DNA of 64,000 bases from Alphaproteobacteria bacterium (GTDB lineage: Bacteria; Pseudomonadota; Alphaproteobacteria; Micavibrionales; Micavibrionaceae): positions 744,001 to 808,000 of the forward strand of contig JAUHVY010000002.1 in the NCBI GenBank assembly GCA_030424975.1, read 5' to 3'. Shown in pieces: positions 46,045 to 55,044 of the stretch (position 1 is its first letter; each line of letters starts with the position of its first letter). Made by a program: the position numbers and the translations under genes. Under the pieces are notes generated by a model, which ran no database searches, was not told the DNA's origin, and was given only the letters and a program-made list of their open reading frames with translations.

Positions 46045-46398
46045 TTATTCTTCGTAATAGCCGTTTTCTATGAGATAGCGCGTTGCGCGATTATACTGTT
46101 CATGAATATCGTTGTAGATCTCTCTGCGCTCCGCTGAAGATGCGGTTTCCATGTCTTGTGATTTCGCGCATAGTTCTCGCATTTCGTCAGCACCGACTGC
46201 ACCTGCTGTTCCTTTTAAGGCGTGCGAAATTTCAACCCAATCATGGCTGGTGCCATCGGTGCATATTGTTTCCAGAACATCAAGTTGTTCTTTTGCCTGA
46301 GAAACAAACAGGCTGATCAAATCAAGCATAAATTCTTCATCTCCCATTGAGTTTTCGCGCAAATTTTCGAGATTTACTGCTTGAGTATTTTCAGTCAT
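46045..46398 (-). CDS. Hpt domain phosphotransfer protein
   Basis: A 117-residue single Hpt domain with the phosphorylated His in SHALKGTAGAVGADEM. It should shuttle phosphate between the receiver proteins encoded around it. It is 41 bp upstream of the start-distal end of the RR gene at 46440 and on the same strand. Confidence 0.93.
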   Translation of the reverse strand: MTENTQAVNLENLRENSMGDEEFMLDLISLFVSQAKEQLDVLETICTDGTSHDWVEISHALKGTAGAVGADEMRELCAKSQDMETASSAERREIYNDIHEQYNRATRYLIENGYYEE

Positions 46399-46439
46399 GC
46401 TTCATTGCCTCACAATTTCTTAGGTTTGTTTGTAAGCGG

Positions 46440-47216
46440 TTATGCCTGTTGTCCGGACCGAACTGTAGGGGATGTCATAAAGCTTTTGTAAACACGCATT
46501 TTCTCGATCGGCTTAACGATAAAACCGTTTGCACCGTGTTTTTTGATGTCCATAATCATATCGGAATTTGTATCGCTACTGATCATAATCACATGGGCTT
46601 TCGGGTCTACGCGTTGTTTTAATGATTTGAGCAATTTATTTCCCTGCGATGTTTGTAAATGGATGTCCAGAAACAAAAGATCAGGTGCATATTGCAAATA
46701 TGTTTCAAATAATTTTTCAGGCTGCTGCAATGTTATGACATTGCCTAGAGGCGCCAATATTTTTTCCATTTGTTTCAAGACGATCATATCATCATCAAGA
46801 ATGACAACAAGGTTGGTCGGTCGGCGCATACGACGAAAAGCGACGGCCGCGGGAAAATCACTCATATCGACATGTTTTTCAATCGCTAAGGCCAGATTTT
46901 CCAGCCCCGAACCTTGCGCGGATCTGTTTGTTACCCGCACTTTGCCGTTCATATCGTTTTGCGATAGTGCCGTTTCAACCTTACTTAACGCTAAGGAATC
47001 TTTGTTTAATGCAAATGTAAAAATCTCTTGGTCCGTTATGAGGGTTTCTGCGGACATGTTGTTGAAATGAAATTCAATAAATTGAATCAGTTCATCTTTG
47101 TTTACAGCGGCATCCTCGATCACAAAGTGAAAGTATTGCCACTTGTCTTTACTTTTCTTTTTCTCTGCAACCATGTGCATGAAATCAATAATGTTGTCTT
47201 TTGTATATTTTATCAT
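46440..47216 (-). CDS. response regulator with novel N-terminal region
   Basis: A 258-residue protein. The C-terminal half (about 133-250) is a receiver with acidic residues LDDD, phospho-acceptor Asp in LLFLDIHL, MISSDT and Lys in IVKPIEK. The N-terminal 130 residues look alpha/beta and match no family that I know; they might be an output or a second, degenerate receiver-like module. It belongs to the phosphorelay cluster with the Hpt gene 41 bp downstream. Confidence 0.85.
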   Translation of the reverse strand: MIKYTKDNIIDFMHMVAEKKKSKDKWQYFHFVIEDAAVNKDELIQFIEFHFNNMSAETLITDQEIFTFALNKDSLALSKVETALSQNDMNGKVRVTNRSAQGSGLENLALAIEKHVDMSDFPAAVAFRRMRRPTNLVVILDDDMIVLKQMEKILAPLGNVITLQQPEKLFETYLQYAPDLLFLDIHLQTSQGNKLLKSLKQRVDPKAHVIMISSDTNSDMIMDIKKHGANGFIVKPIEKMRVYKSFMTSPTVRSGQQA

Positions 47217-47560
47217 AACACAATCATTTTAATTCGCGTGAATATCCTAACAAGTTTCTTTATTGGAATATACTCATAGTATTCTACTATTAGTTTAATA
47301 AAATTATATTTAAGTTACCTTAAGATTATATATATTACTGTTTTATAATGTTTTTTCATCTCTTTTTCACCCTTAGTCTGCGTGATATCCACGATGATTT
47401 TTATGGTGCATGCATACGTTGATATGGATGTTCCATGTAAGAGGGGTTCTGGATATTGGAATGTACCGATGATGGTGTATATTCTCTGACATTATTATTA
47501 CGTTTTATCATGGATCTTTAACACGTCATAAAAAGCCGTGTTTATTAAAAAGGACTTCTT
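47217..47560. other. intergenic region, divergent promoters
   Basis: About 340 bp between the divergent response regulator and sugar dehydrogenase genes. AT-rich on the left. I see no credible small gene or stable hairpin; it should hold both promoters. Confidence 0.5.
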
Positions 47561-48697
47561 ATGAATAAATTTCTTACGGTCATTCTTGTTATTTTGGCTT
47601 TAGTATTTTTCAAAATACTGGGCACATCTTTTAATGCTGCACCTTTGCCAAAATCATCACCTGTTGATGTGAAAACGGTCGAGATAGCGGGTGGCCTTGA
47701 ATTTCCATGGGGGATGGCGTTTTTGCCGAATGGAGATATTCTGGTGACAGAGCGCGAAGGGCGCTTGCGCATAATTAAAGACGGCTTGCTGCAGGATGAA
47801 CCTGTTCAAGGCCTGCCTGAAAATATTTATGTTGCAGGGCAGGGCGGCTTACTCGATGTTGTGTTGCACCCCGGGTTTTCAAAAAATCGTTTGATTTATT
47901 TCTCTTATGCAGCCGAGGAAAACGGGCTTGCAGGCACGCAGGTTGCGCGCGCAAAATTCATGAACACCCATTTGGAAAATGTGGAGGTCATATTTAAAGC
48001 GAACCCTAAAACAGGGGGCGATAATCATTTCGGATCACGTTTGGCATTCGACGCTAAGGGGTATTTGTTTATTACACTGGGGGAGCGCTATAGCTATATG
48101 AAAGAGGCGCAAAATGTTGCGAATCATTTAGGCAGTATCATCCGCATTCATGATGACGGGCGTATACCGCAGGATAACCCGTTTGTCGGGCAGAGCGGTG
48201 CAAGGGGAGAGATCTACGCCTATGGGGTGCGAAATGCGCAAGGGCTGGCGATGCGGCCTGAAAATGGTGAGATTTGGTATCATGAGCACGGACCCAAAGG
48301 TGGTGATGAGGTGAATATCCTAAAGAAGGGTGCGAATTATGGTTGGCCTGTTATTACCTACGGTATTGATTACACAGGGTTTAAAATCAGCGATAAAACA
48401 GAAATGGATGGCATGGAACAGCCTGTTATTTATTGGGATCCGTCCATCGCACCAAGTGGCATGGCTTTTTATCAGGGTGATAAATTCCCGCAATGGCAGG
48501 GCGATTTATTCGTCGGCGCCTTGGCGCATCGCCACTTACGTCATTTGGTTTTAAGCGGAGATGAGGTGATTGAGCAGGAATCACTCCTTGTCGATTCGGA
48601 GGAGCGAATCAGAGACGTGCGCATCGGCCCGGATGGCTATATTTACGTCTTAACCGATAGCCATGACGGCAAAGTGCTGCGTTTGGAACCGCGCTAA
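47561..48697 (+). CDS. PQQ-dependent aldose sugar dehydrogenase (YliI-like)
   Basis: A 378-residue beta-propeller enzyme of the soluble glucose/sorbosone dehydrogenase family. It has an N-terminal export helix (MNKFLTVILVILALVFF), then GLEFPWGMAFLPNGDILVTER. The catalytic and PQQ/calcium region is in GGDNHFGSRLAFD and GVRNAQGLAM, and WYHEHGPKGGDEVN is characteristic. It oxidises aldoses to lactones in the periplasm if PQQ is available; no PQQ genes are in the window. Confidence 0.92.
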   Translation: MNKFLTVILVILALVFFKILGTSFNAAPLPKSSPVDVKTVEIAGGLEFPWGMAFLPNGDILVTEREGRLRIIKDGLLQDEPVQGLPENIYVAGQGGLLDVVLHPGFSKNRLIYFSYAAEENGLAGTQVARAKFMNTHLENVEVIFKANPKTGGDNHFGSRLAFDAKGYLFITLGERYSYMKEAQNVANHLGSIIRIHDDGRIPQDNPFVGQSGARGEIYAYGVRNAQGLAMRPENGEIWYHEHGPKGGDEVNILKKGANYGWPVITYGIDYTGFKISDKTEMDGMEQPVIYWDPSIAPSGMAFYQGDKFPQWQGDLFVGALAHRHLRHLVLSGDEVIEQESLLVDSEERIRDVRIGPDGYIYVLTDSHDGKVLRLEPR

Positions 48698-48742
48698 AAC
48701 CTGCGGATTATCGGAAATTCCACTACTTTATTTGGCTATGGA

Positions 48743-48771
48743 TTGACATTTTCAATTCTTTGGGCTAGCGT
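48743..48771 (+). promoter_or_regulatory. candidate promoter of the hsp20 gene
   Basis: TTGACA (48743-48748), 17 bases, then TAGCGT (48766-48771) as a weak -10. Transcription would start just before the ROSE-like leader. A heat-shock sigma factor site is possible but not distinguishable. Confidence 0.45.
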
Positions 48772-48781
48772 ATAACAATCA

Positions 48782-48842
48782 GAAGGTGCCTACGGTTGGG
48801 CCTTCAATAAAATCGTAACCTTGCTAATTTTAGGAGGAAACA
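48782..48842 (+). promoter_or_regulatory. ROSE-like RNA thermometer in hsp20 leader
   Basis: The leader of the small heat-shock gene has a first hairpin closed by GAAGG (48782-48786) and CCTTC (48801-48805). A second hairpin pairs CCTTGCT (48819-48825) imperfectly with the ribosome site AGGAGG (48832-48837). A TTGCT opposite the Shine-Dalgarno, with a non-canonical G, is the hallmark of ROSE elements that melt at heat-shock temperature. The fold is by eye. Confidence 0.62.
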
Positions 48843-49337
48843 ATGTCTAATATTGCAACTTTTACACCCTTAATGCGTCAATCTGTCGGCTTTGATCGTT
48901 TTAACGATCTGTTTGAAAGCTTACTGAATGATAAGAATGACCGTTTTGAGGCGTATCCCCCATACAACATCGAAAAAAGTGATGAAGACGGCTATCGTAT
49001 TACTATCGCCGTTGCAGGTTTCTCGGAGGAGGAGCTGAACATCGTTGCGCAGGATGACCGTTTGACGGTTTCTGCGGCTAAAGTCGATAAGCCGGAAAGT
49101 GAAGAGGTGCGTTATCTGCATCGCGGTATCGCAACCCGCTCATTTGAACGTGTATTCCGCTTGGCGGATCATATTCGCGTGGTGGATGCATCGCTTGAAA
49201 ATGGCTTGCTGACGGTCTCTTTGGTGCGTGAAGTACCGGAAGAGAAGAAGCCGCGTATGATTGCGATTAACGGCAAAACGCACGCCACGACAAAGTCGGC
49301 TTTGCTTGAAAAGCAAAAAAAATCAAAAAATAGTTAA
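48843..49337 (+). CDS. small heat shock protein Hsp20 (IbpA-like)
   Basis: A 164-residue alpha-crystallin-type chaperone. The N-terminus (FTPLMRQSVGFDRFNDLFESL) and the YPPYNIEKSDEDGYRITIAVAG start of the crystallin domain are like IbpA of other proteobacteria. The conserved A-x-L-x-N-G-L-L motif is ASLENGLLTVSLV. It holds unfolding proteins for refolding by DnaK and ClpB. A strong AGGAGG site is probably masked by the ROSE-like leader. Confidence 0.96.
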   Translation: MSNIATFTPLMRQSVGFDRFNDLFESLLNDKNDRFEAYPPYNIEKSDEDGYRITIAVAGFSEEELNIVAQDDRLTVSAAKVDKPESEEVRYLHRGIATRSFERVFRLADHIRVVDASLENGLLTVSLVREVPEEKKPRMIAINGKTHATTKSALLEKQKKSKNS

Positions 49338-49407
49338 CCTTTATATTCGAGCTAACGAATAAATAAGTAAGGAACTGTATATGCCCTGAGTCATTAGGAC
49401 ATGTACT

Positions 49408-49468
49408 GGCCTTTTCCGACGCGAACCTCTCTCCCCACCCCCTACAAGCGCGGAAAAGGCCTTTTTTT
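49408..49468 (+). ncRNA. terminator hairpin with C-rich loop, candidate sRNA
   Basis: An 11-bp perfect stem, GGCCTTTTCCG (49408-49418) with CGGAAAAGGCC (49451-49461), is followed by seven T. The stem continues with CGC/GCG after a bulged A. The remaining loop of about 25 nt is strikingly pyrimidine-rich (CCTCTCTCCCCACCCCC), able to pair with Shine-Dalgarno sequences. As a terminator it would serve hsp20; the large CU-rich loop suggests the 3' part of a trans-acting sRNA of the kind known in other alphaproteobacteria. Confidence 0.6.
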
Positions 49469-49521
49469 GTTTGAAAACAGACAGTTTTCTGATCTATTGT
49501 GAAAAAAAACGAGGTTTATCA

Positions 49522-49764
49522 ATGGAACAGGAAATACACGGATATCGCTATTTTATGGTTGGTCGTTTTCCGGTGAAGATTCATTTAAATAAACGCGGTC
49601 AATATATGGATGCGCATGTTCCTGATCGTGATACGCGCGGTTTAAAGCGGGATTTGAAGTATATAGACTTTGTTATGGATGGCCAGTATGTTACGGAAAT
49701 TGATGAAGATCAATATGACACAGAGGTCGAGGATTTTTTAAATAGAGAACCTAAAAGGTTTTAG
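49522..49764 (+). CDS. hypothetical protein (80 residues)
   Basis: A small protein with the start MEQEIHGYRYFMVGRF and an acidic C-terminal part. I use the ATG at 49522, preceded by GAGG; an upstream TTG lies too close to the terminator. No family is recognised. It is 20 bp before the RelA/SpoT-like gene and probably co-transcribed with it. Confidence 0.6.
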   Translation: MEQEIHGYRYFMVGRFPVKIHLNKRGQYMDAHVPDRDTRGLKRDLKYIDFVMDGQYVTEIDEDQYDTEVEDFLNREPKRF

Positions 49765-49784
49765 CCATAAGTCAGGGGTGAAGT

Positions 49785-50579
49785 ATGGGGAAGTTACCAA
49801 AAATTGCGCATCAGCAGTTCGATAATATGGATGATATCATGGCGCACGCCAAAGAGGCCGAGCCGGAATTTGCTGAGCAAATGGCACGTTTTCTTGATTT
49901 GTTAAATGAAGATCCTGCATTACAAGGGAATGTCGCGTTAACCGTCGGTAAAATGAAATTGTACAATAAAGCGCGCGACAACATCAGGGATAAATTTGAC
50001 GGTGACGCGTCTATGCTTTGTGATGTGTTGCGGGCCAAAATGGTCGCAAATGTCGATGTCGTTAAGCAAGTTGCGGAAAAAGCAGAAGAGTTTTTTGATA
50101 TTGTTGCGAAAGAAGATCGCGTGGCAAACCCGAATGAGTTTGGCTATCGTGATTATAAATTCAACCTCCAGCTCTCAAACGGGCATGTTTGTGAATTGCA
50201 ATGCGTTATTCCCGAAATTGCAGCGGTGAACGATATTACACATGCAGCGCGTGAAAATTCCAAGGCAGTGAAAAATCAAGCTGGCGTAGAGGATCGCCCA
50301 TTAACAGAAAAGGAAATTGGTGAACGTGATTATTGGCGCAAAGTTGCCTTAACCGAGCATAATACGATTGCGGTAAAAGGTGGATTGAATGATCGGTTAT
50401 CAGAGGATTTATCAGATAATGATCGTTTGATGCTCACCGTTCCGGCATTCCCGGTTGTTCGTTTCAAGGCCGCCGCTTCACCAAAAGATCCTGATCCTGA
50501 AATGTCACTATCGGTGCCTTTAGATGGTGTTTTAAAATTAGATAGAAACAAAACGCCTCAAGAAACGTTGATTATATAG
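49785..50579 (+). CDS. RelA/SpoT-domain-like protein
   Basis: A 264-residue cytoplasmic protein. The segment VGKMKLYNKARDNIRDKF, then DASMLCDVLRAKMV, and then NEFGYRDYKFNLQL ... HVCELQCVIPEI follows the order of the RelA/SpoT nucleotidyltransferase fold (substrate loop, catalytic strand with Asp, GYRD and E-x-Q motifs). If active, it might make (p)ppGpp or a related nucleotide; the key catalytic residues are uncertain by eye. No hydrolase domain is fused. The SD GGGGAAG overlaps the start. Confidence 0.5.
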   Translation: MGKLPKIAHQQFDNMDDIMAHAKEAEPEFAEQMARFLDLLNEDPALQGNVALTVGKMKLYNKARDNIRDKFDGDASMLCDVLRAKMVANVDVVKQVAEKAEEFFDIVAKEDRVANPNEFGYRDYKFNLQLSNGHVCELQCVIPEIAAVNDITHAARENSKAVKNQAGVEDRPLTEKEIGERDYWRKVALTEHNTIAVKGGLNDRLSEDLSDNDRLMLTVPAFPVVRFKAAASPKDPDPEMSLSVPLDGVLKLDRNKTPQETLII

Positions 50580-50655
50580 TTAAAGCTGTTAACCGCTCTT
50601 GATTAGAAGAGGGGATCATTTATTATTTTGGCACAGATCAAATAAAGGAAAAATA

Positions 50656-51525
50656 ATGTCAATTGTTAAAAAAGCCGCAAAACTCAGCCTTGTTTTATTC
50701 AGTGCGCTTGTCCTGCTTTTTGTGGCGGGCAGTATTTATTTCTATGTGAATATGGGAGCCATCGCCAAGGAAATATCGGAAAAATCGGCGACAAATGCGT
50801 TGGGTGTGCCTGTGACGATTGGTGATATGGATATTGATTTAGATAAAAAGACCGTAACGGTTACGGATATCAAAGTCGCAAATTTGCCGCAATACCGCAA
50901 AGAGCATGCTCTGACTATAAAAGATATCACAGTCGTGGGGGAGAGCTTTTCCCGCGATTTATTGGTCTTTTCAAACATAAAAGTTACGGGGGCGGTCGTT
51001 AATTTAGAGGTAAAGCCCACAGGTTCAAATCTGGGGGATATCCGTGCGCATACTGAAAAACGTTATATAGGTCAGGAGCCGATTGAAACTGAAGGGCAAT
51101 ATTATAACCCTGCGAAAGATCTAAGGGTTATTGTGCGTCATTTCAACATGGACGGCACACAAATCATTCCGCGTACGGCCCTGGTTAATAAGGATTTCAA
51201 AACAATTTCAGTGCCGAATGTCAGTGTTGACGGTGTGGGTGAGCAGGAGAATGGTCTTTTGGCGCGCGAAGCTATTGCGCAAATCGCTATCGCCTCAATT
51301 CAGCAGCTCAATACTGCATCTGACGCCGCAGGATTTTTCGAAGGCTTGCCGCTGGAAACGCTCAATGAAATGGGCGTGAACACGGTTGATGTTTTTAAAA
51401 AGAACCTCAAAAAAAGCTATGACAAGGAAGTTGAGAAGTTCAAAAGCGGTTATCAGAGCCTAAAGAAGATGTTCGCCGAAGAGTTTGCAGATGATGGGGA
51501 ACCCGAGGCTCAGCCACAAGAATAA
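50656..51525 (+). CDS. AsmA/DUF748-like membrane-anchored periplasmic protein
   Basis: A 289-residue protein with one N-terminal membrane helix (LSLVLFSALVLLFVAGSIYF) followed by a beta-rich periplasmic domain (VPVTIGDMDIDLDKKTVTVT) typical of the AsmA-like superfamily, whose large members bridge lipids between membranes. The C-terminus is charged and helical. A role in envelope biogenesis is inferred from fold only. The SD AAGGAAA precedes the ATG at 50656. Confidence 0.72.
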   Translation: MSIVKKAAKLSLVLFSALVLLFVAGSIYFYVNMGAIAKEISEKSATNALGVPVTIGDMDIDLDKKTVTVTDIKVANLPQYRKEHALTIKDITVVGESFSRDLLVFSNIKVTGAVVNLEVKPTGSNLGDIRAHTEKRYIGQEPIETEGQYYNPAKDLRVIVRHFNMDGTQIIPRTALVNKDFKTISVPNVSVDGVGEQENGLLAREAIAQIAIASIQQLNTASDAAGFFEGLPLETLNEMGVNTVDVFKKNLKKSYDKEVEKFKSGYQSLKKMFAEEFADDGEPEAQPQE

Positions 51526-52653
51526 TTATTTGACCTTGGTTGCTCTGGTTTTTTTACAAATCGTTTTAAGGTTCTGCCATTCCCGATCATTCAAAACGGC
51601 CGGATAGGTATTGTTGTTATCAACGACTAAAGCTTTTATCCGCTTATCCGTATTTGGGTGCGTAGAGAAATATTCCAGATATTCAGAGCCCTTTATCTCA
51701 TCCAATTTTAAGAATTCATCGACGGTTTTTTCCATGTCATGAATACGCATTAAAAAGGCTTGCAGGCCGCGCGGATCGATATTAACGCGCTCCATGATCT
51801 GTTTGGCGTTCATATCGGCTTCGGTTTCGTCATGACGGCTATAACTCATCTGGCTAAAGAATTTGGCGATATCGCTAAAGCTGCCGCTGTCGCCGATCAT
51901 CAGCGTGAGAAAGAAGCTCAGGCCCATATCAACGATAATTGATTTTGTGGCATGACGCAGATCTACATGTGACATTTCATGGGCTAAAACGCCCGCGACC
52001 TCCTCGGGTGATCCTGCATCTGCTATGACCTTTTTATAGATAATGACATACCCGCCGGGCGCGGCAAATGCATTAGGCATCCAGCTGTTATCGATGACGA
52101 ATATTTTGTAATCGATATCCCGTTTCATTTGGGTCTTGAGCTTACTTGCAATTTTATCAAGCGCCTGCACACCATCCGGCGCAACGCATGTTTTACTGTC
52201 GCCGACTATGGAGGTGACGGCATGTTGTCCTAATGTTTTTTGCCATGATAGCGGCACAAAATAGGCGAGGCTGCCGATGACGCTGGGGAAGAGGTAGAAG
52301 ATTGCGATGATCGCACCAACGGACATACCGCCATATCCCAACAATGTTCCGATGTGAATGGGGACGGATCGTTTAAAGGCGCTGCGTGGCAGGCGTGATT
52401 TAATATATTTCCATCCCTTATCCTCCGCCAGTTGCAGGCGCGCCTCTGGCATGGTGGTGGAAGTAATGGTCGCGGGTAAATGCCCCTCGGGCATATCGAC
52501 GACTTTAATCGAATTGAGTGACCACGACGCGAGCGTGCTTCGATTCTCATCTGATATTTGTAAGGTCGAGCCATGAAGAACGACAGAAACAGTATGTGTT
52601 TTACTGCTTCTGCCGTCATAAAATTTCGTTTCTTTGGCGACCGTTACTGACAT
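51526..52653 (-). CDS. M48 family zinc metallopeptidase
   Basis: A 375-residue membrane-associated protease. The zinc motif HEMSH is in GVLAHEMSHVDLRHATKS and the third ligand Glu is in SRHDETEADMNA. A hydrophobic segment (about 110-135) anchors it. The N-terminal 100 residues bear a small beta domain. It is encoded 26 bp downstream of the DUF898 gene, a pairing I recall from other proteobacteria. It may act in envelope protein quality control like BepA or HtpX. Confidence 0.93.
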   Translation of the reverse strand: MSVTVAKETKFYDGRSSKTHTVSVVLHGSTLQISDENRSTLASWSLNSIKVVDMPEGHLPATITSTTMPEARLQLAEDKGWKYIKSRLPRSAFKRSVPIHIGTLLGYGGMSVGAIIAIFYLFPSVIGSLAYFVPLSWQKTLGQHAVTSIVGDSKTCVAPDGVQALDKIASKLKTQMKRDIDYKIFVIDNSWMPNAFAAPGGYVIIYKKVIADAGSPEEVAGVLAHEMSHVDLRHATKSIIVDMGLSFFLTLMIGDSGSFSDIAKFFSQMSYSRHDETEADMNAKQIMERVNIDPRGLQAFLMRIHDMEKTVDEFLKLDEIKGSEYLEYFSTHPNTDKRIKALVVDNNNTYPAVLNDREWQNLKTICKKTRATKVK

Positions 52654-52679
52654 GTGCTTATCTTAGGCCAAAACAGGGT

Positions 52680-53834
52680 TTAGAAAAAGCCCACATCGAT
52701 ATCAAGTGCACCGTCCAGACCTTCGCCTGTCTTAATGCCTTGGTCTTTGGCTTGTTGAGCGTCAAATTCATCAAGGCTCCCCATAATAACCGTATGGCGT
52801 GCAAATAATTGCGCATTACGTTGTACGATAATCGGGTATCCGAAACCAACTGTGAAAGCCAGAATAACGCCGTTCATCATTTTGTGTTTGAACAGATCCA
52901 TACCGCCCAAAGTGGACATAAAACGCATATTACCGATTTTAAGGCCGCGCATTTTTTCACGGAGTAATGCGGCCTTGTAGATATTGCGCGCCGCCTTAAA
53001 CCCTATGATCATAAGCCAAATGCCAATTAGATAGCTTATGGCGGATATGAGGCCAGGTACTGCATTAACAGTGGTGTTGATACCCCCTCCTGTCTCATAA
53101 AATGATTCAAGAACGATAGGGGCCGCAACAAGCACACCGCCGAAACCCGCACATAGAAAACCAACCAATATAGATTTGATATGCGCGCCGAATAACACCT
53201 TGGAATCGCCGTTATATTCGGCCTTGATGTTGCCGAAATATGTGTTGTCCATAATGTATTTATGTTTGGCAATATCCGATGACGGAATTGCAAAACCGAG
53301 TGTGATGGCGTTCAAAATGGTGCGTCCGAAAGCCAAATTCGCATAGGCAATCATTGATCCGTCAACATAACCGCGAATTCCGCGCCAACGTGTACGGCTA
53401 TAGCGATAGCGAATAGCGCCGTATATGCCAATGCCGAAAACATAGAATAATACAGGATAAGCAATGATCGCGAGAACGGGGTAGGTTTCGGCGGCGATAA
53501 TCATGCCCATGATAACGACAAGAAAGGGCAGAACCTTCAGGAACCCCTTAAACAACTCTCCGCCTGTGCCGGTATATTCAAAACGATCGCCCGCCAGAGT
53601 ATGACTGCCGACCAGATATTTACGCATGCGCGTCTTACCCCAAAAGCTATAGATCCCTAGGGTAATAATACTCAGGAGGAGGTCGACAATCATCAATTTG
53701 AAAATATAGCCTTTGCGCCCGTCATACTGCAGGTCGTATTTTTGAGGTTTCGCCGGTTTTTTTTGGCGCTCTTCCTGAATGGGGGCGGCAAATTCTTCGG
53801 GTTCGGCAAGCTGTAAATCTGTATCGTTTGTCAT
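52680..53834 (-). CDS. DUF898 (YjgN-like) membrane protein
   Basis: A 384-residue polytopic inner-membrane protein. The signature ITLGIYSFWGKTRMRKYL is present, with two related halves each ending in a similar membrane segment, and GTGGELFKGFL. Function is not known. It is probably co-transcribed with the M48 peptidase downstream, which suggests a joint envelope role. Confidence 0.9.
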   Translation of the reverse strand: MTNDTDLQLAEPEEFAAPIQEERQKKPAKPQKYDLQYDGRKGYIFKLMIVDLLLSIITLGIYSFWGKTRMRKYLVGSHTLAGDRFEYTGTGGELFKGFLKVLPFLVVIMGMIIAAETYPVLAIIAYPVLFYVFGIGIYGAIRYRYSRTRWRGIRGYVDGSMIAYANLAFGRTILNAITLGFAIPSSDIAKHKYIMDNTYFGNIKAEYNGDSKVLFGAHIKSILVGFLCAGFGGVLVAAPIVLESFYETGGGINTTVNAVPGLISAISYLIGIWLMIIGFKAARNIYKAALLREKMRGLKIGNMRFMSTLGGMDLFKHKMMNGVILAFTVGFGYPIIVQRNAQLFARHTVIMGSLDEFDAQQAKDQGIKTGEGLDGALDIDVGFF

Positions 53835-54000
53835 TTTTAAAAAAATCTCATGTAATATAGTTAAAACATTAATAAATGTAGAATACGTAAAAACCTATTC
53901 ATAGTAGTAAGGTCGTGAAAAGACAAGATATTCTCAATTTTTTGGCTCTGTTCAATATTTCGCGTGAAGTTTTTCTGAATTTAGGGTAAGCGTCTTTGTT

Positions 54001-55023
54001 ATGGATTTAGCAAAAGAAGCATTATTCGACAAAATTTCATCAGGCGTTTTCCCGATTGCCGGAAGTCGCGTGACATTCATCAATGCGCGTCATCATGAGT
54101 GCTTGGAGCGTATACCAAGTGATGATCTGCAGGCCGTACAATTTTTCAAACCCTACGCCGATGAGCTATCACATGGTGGCATAAACAGTGTTTGTGATTT
54201 TGATGATCTGGATGCGCAGCAGGATATCGTCATCATCTTAGCACCCAAGGGAGCCATTGAGGCGCGTTTTTGGATCGCACATGGTTCACGCCTGTTGCGC
54301 GATGGCGGCATGATGATTTGCACCGCAGAGAACAAATCAGGCGGTGGTCGCTTACGTAATATTTATGATGAATACGGATTTGCCAATGTCGATCATGAGG
54401 GCGTAAACAAGTCGCGCATTATCTGGGGCGTAAAGGAAAATTTGAACCAAACCGTCATTGAAAAAGATTTACAAAACGGATCGCAGCAAAATATGACGGA
54501 AGGCGAATTTATCTCTCAACCCGGCGTGTTCGGGTGGAATAAGATAGACCGCGGATCGGATATATTGACACGCTGCGTACCGAAAGATTTGAAGGGCAAG
54601 GGCGCAGATTTTGGATGTGGGTACGGTTACCTTTCATTTGAAATTTTGAAATCATGTCAAAAGGTTAAGTTTATTTCTTGTCGTGATGCTGATGCGCGCG
54701 CGCTTGATTTATGTGAACAAAACCTATCTGTATATGACGGTAAATTTGATACGGTTTGGGCAGATTTAACGGTCGCGCAACGTGATCTGCGAAATCTTGA
54801 TTTTGTAATTATGAATCCACCCTTTCATGAGGGTAAAAAAGCCGATATTGAAATCGGCGTGAATTTTATCCGTTCGGCCTATGAGGCTCTGCGTCGTGGT
54901 GGTCGCCTGTATATGGTGGCGAATGCGCATTTACCCTATGAGCGTGCCTTGAATGATATTTTCTTTGAGGTTGAAAAGATACATGAAGGGCAGGGCTTTA
55001 AGGTTTATAACGCCCTGCGATAG
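54001..55023 (+). CDS. 16S rRNA methyltransferase RsmC-like
   Basis: A 340-residue class I SAM-dependent methyltransferase made of two related halves, as in RsmC. The active C-terminal half has the SAM loop GADFGCGYGYLS and the catalytic NPPF (272-275). RsmC methylates G1207 in 16S rRNA. The family is also close to RlmG, so the exact target is not settled. Confidence 0.88.
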   Translation: MDLAKEALFDKISSGVFPIAGSRVTFINARHHECLERIPSDDLQAVQFFKPYADELSHGGINSVCDFDDLDAQQDIVIILAPKGAIEARFWIAHGSRLLRDGGMMICTAENKSGGGRLRNIYDEYGFANVDHEGVNKSRIIWGVKENLNQTVIEKDLQNGSQQNMTEGEFISQPGVFGWNKIDRGSDILTRCVPKDLKGKGADFGCGYGYLSFEILKSCQKVKFISCRDADARALDLCEQNLSVYDGKFDTVWADLTVAQRDLRNLDFVIMNPPFHEGKKADIEIGVNFIRSAYEALRRGGRLYMVANAHLPYERALNDIFFEVEKIHEGQGFKVYNALR

Positions 55024-55044
55024 CTGTTTATGCTAATGAAGCGA

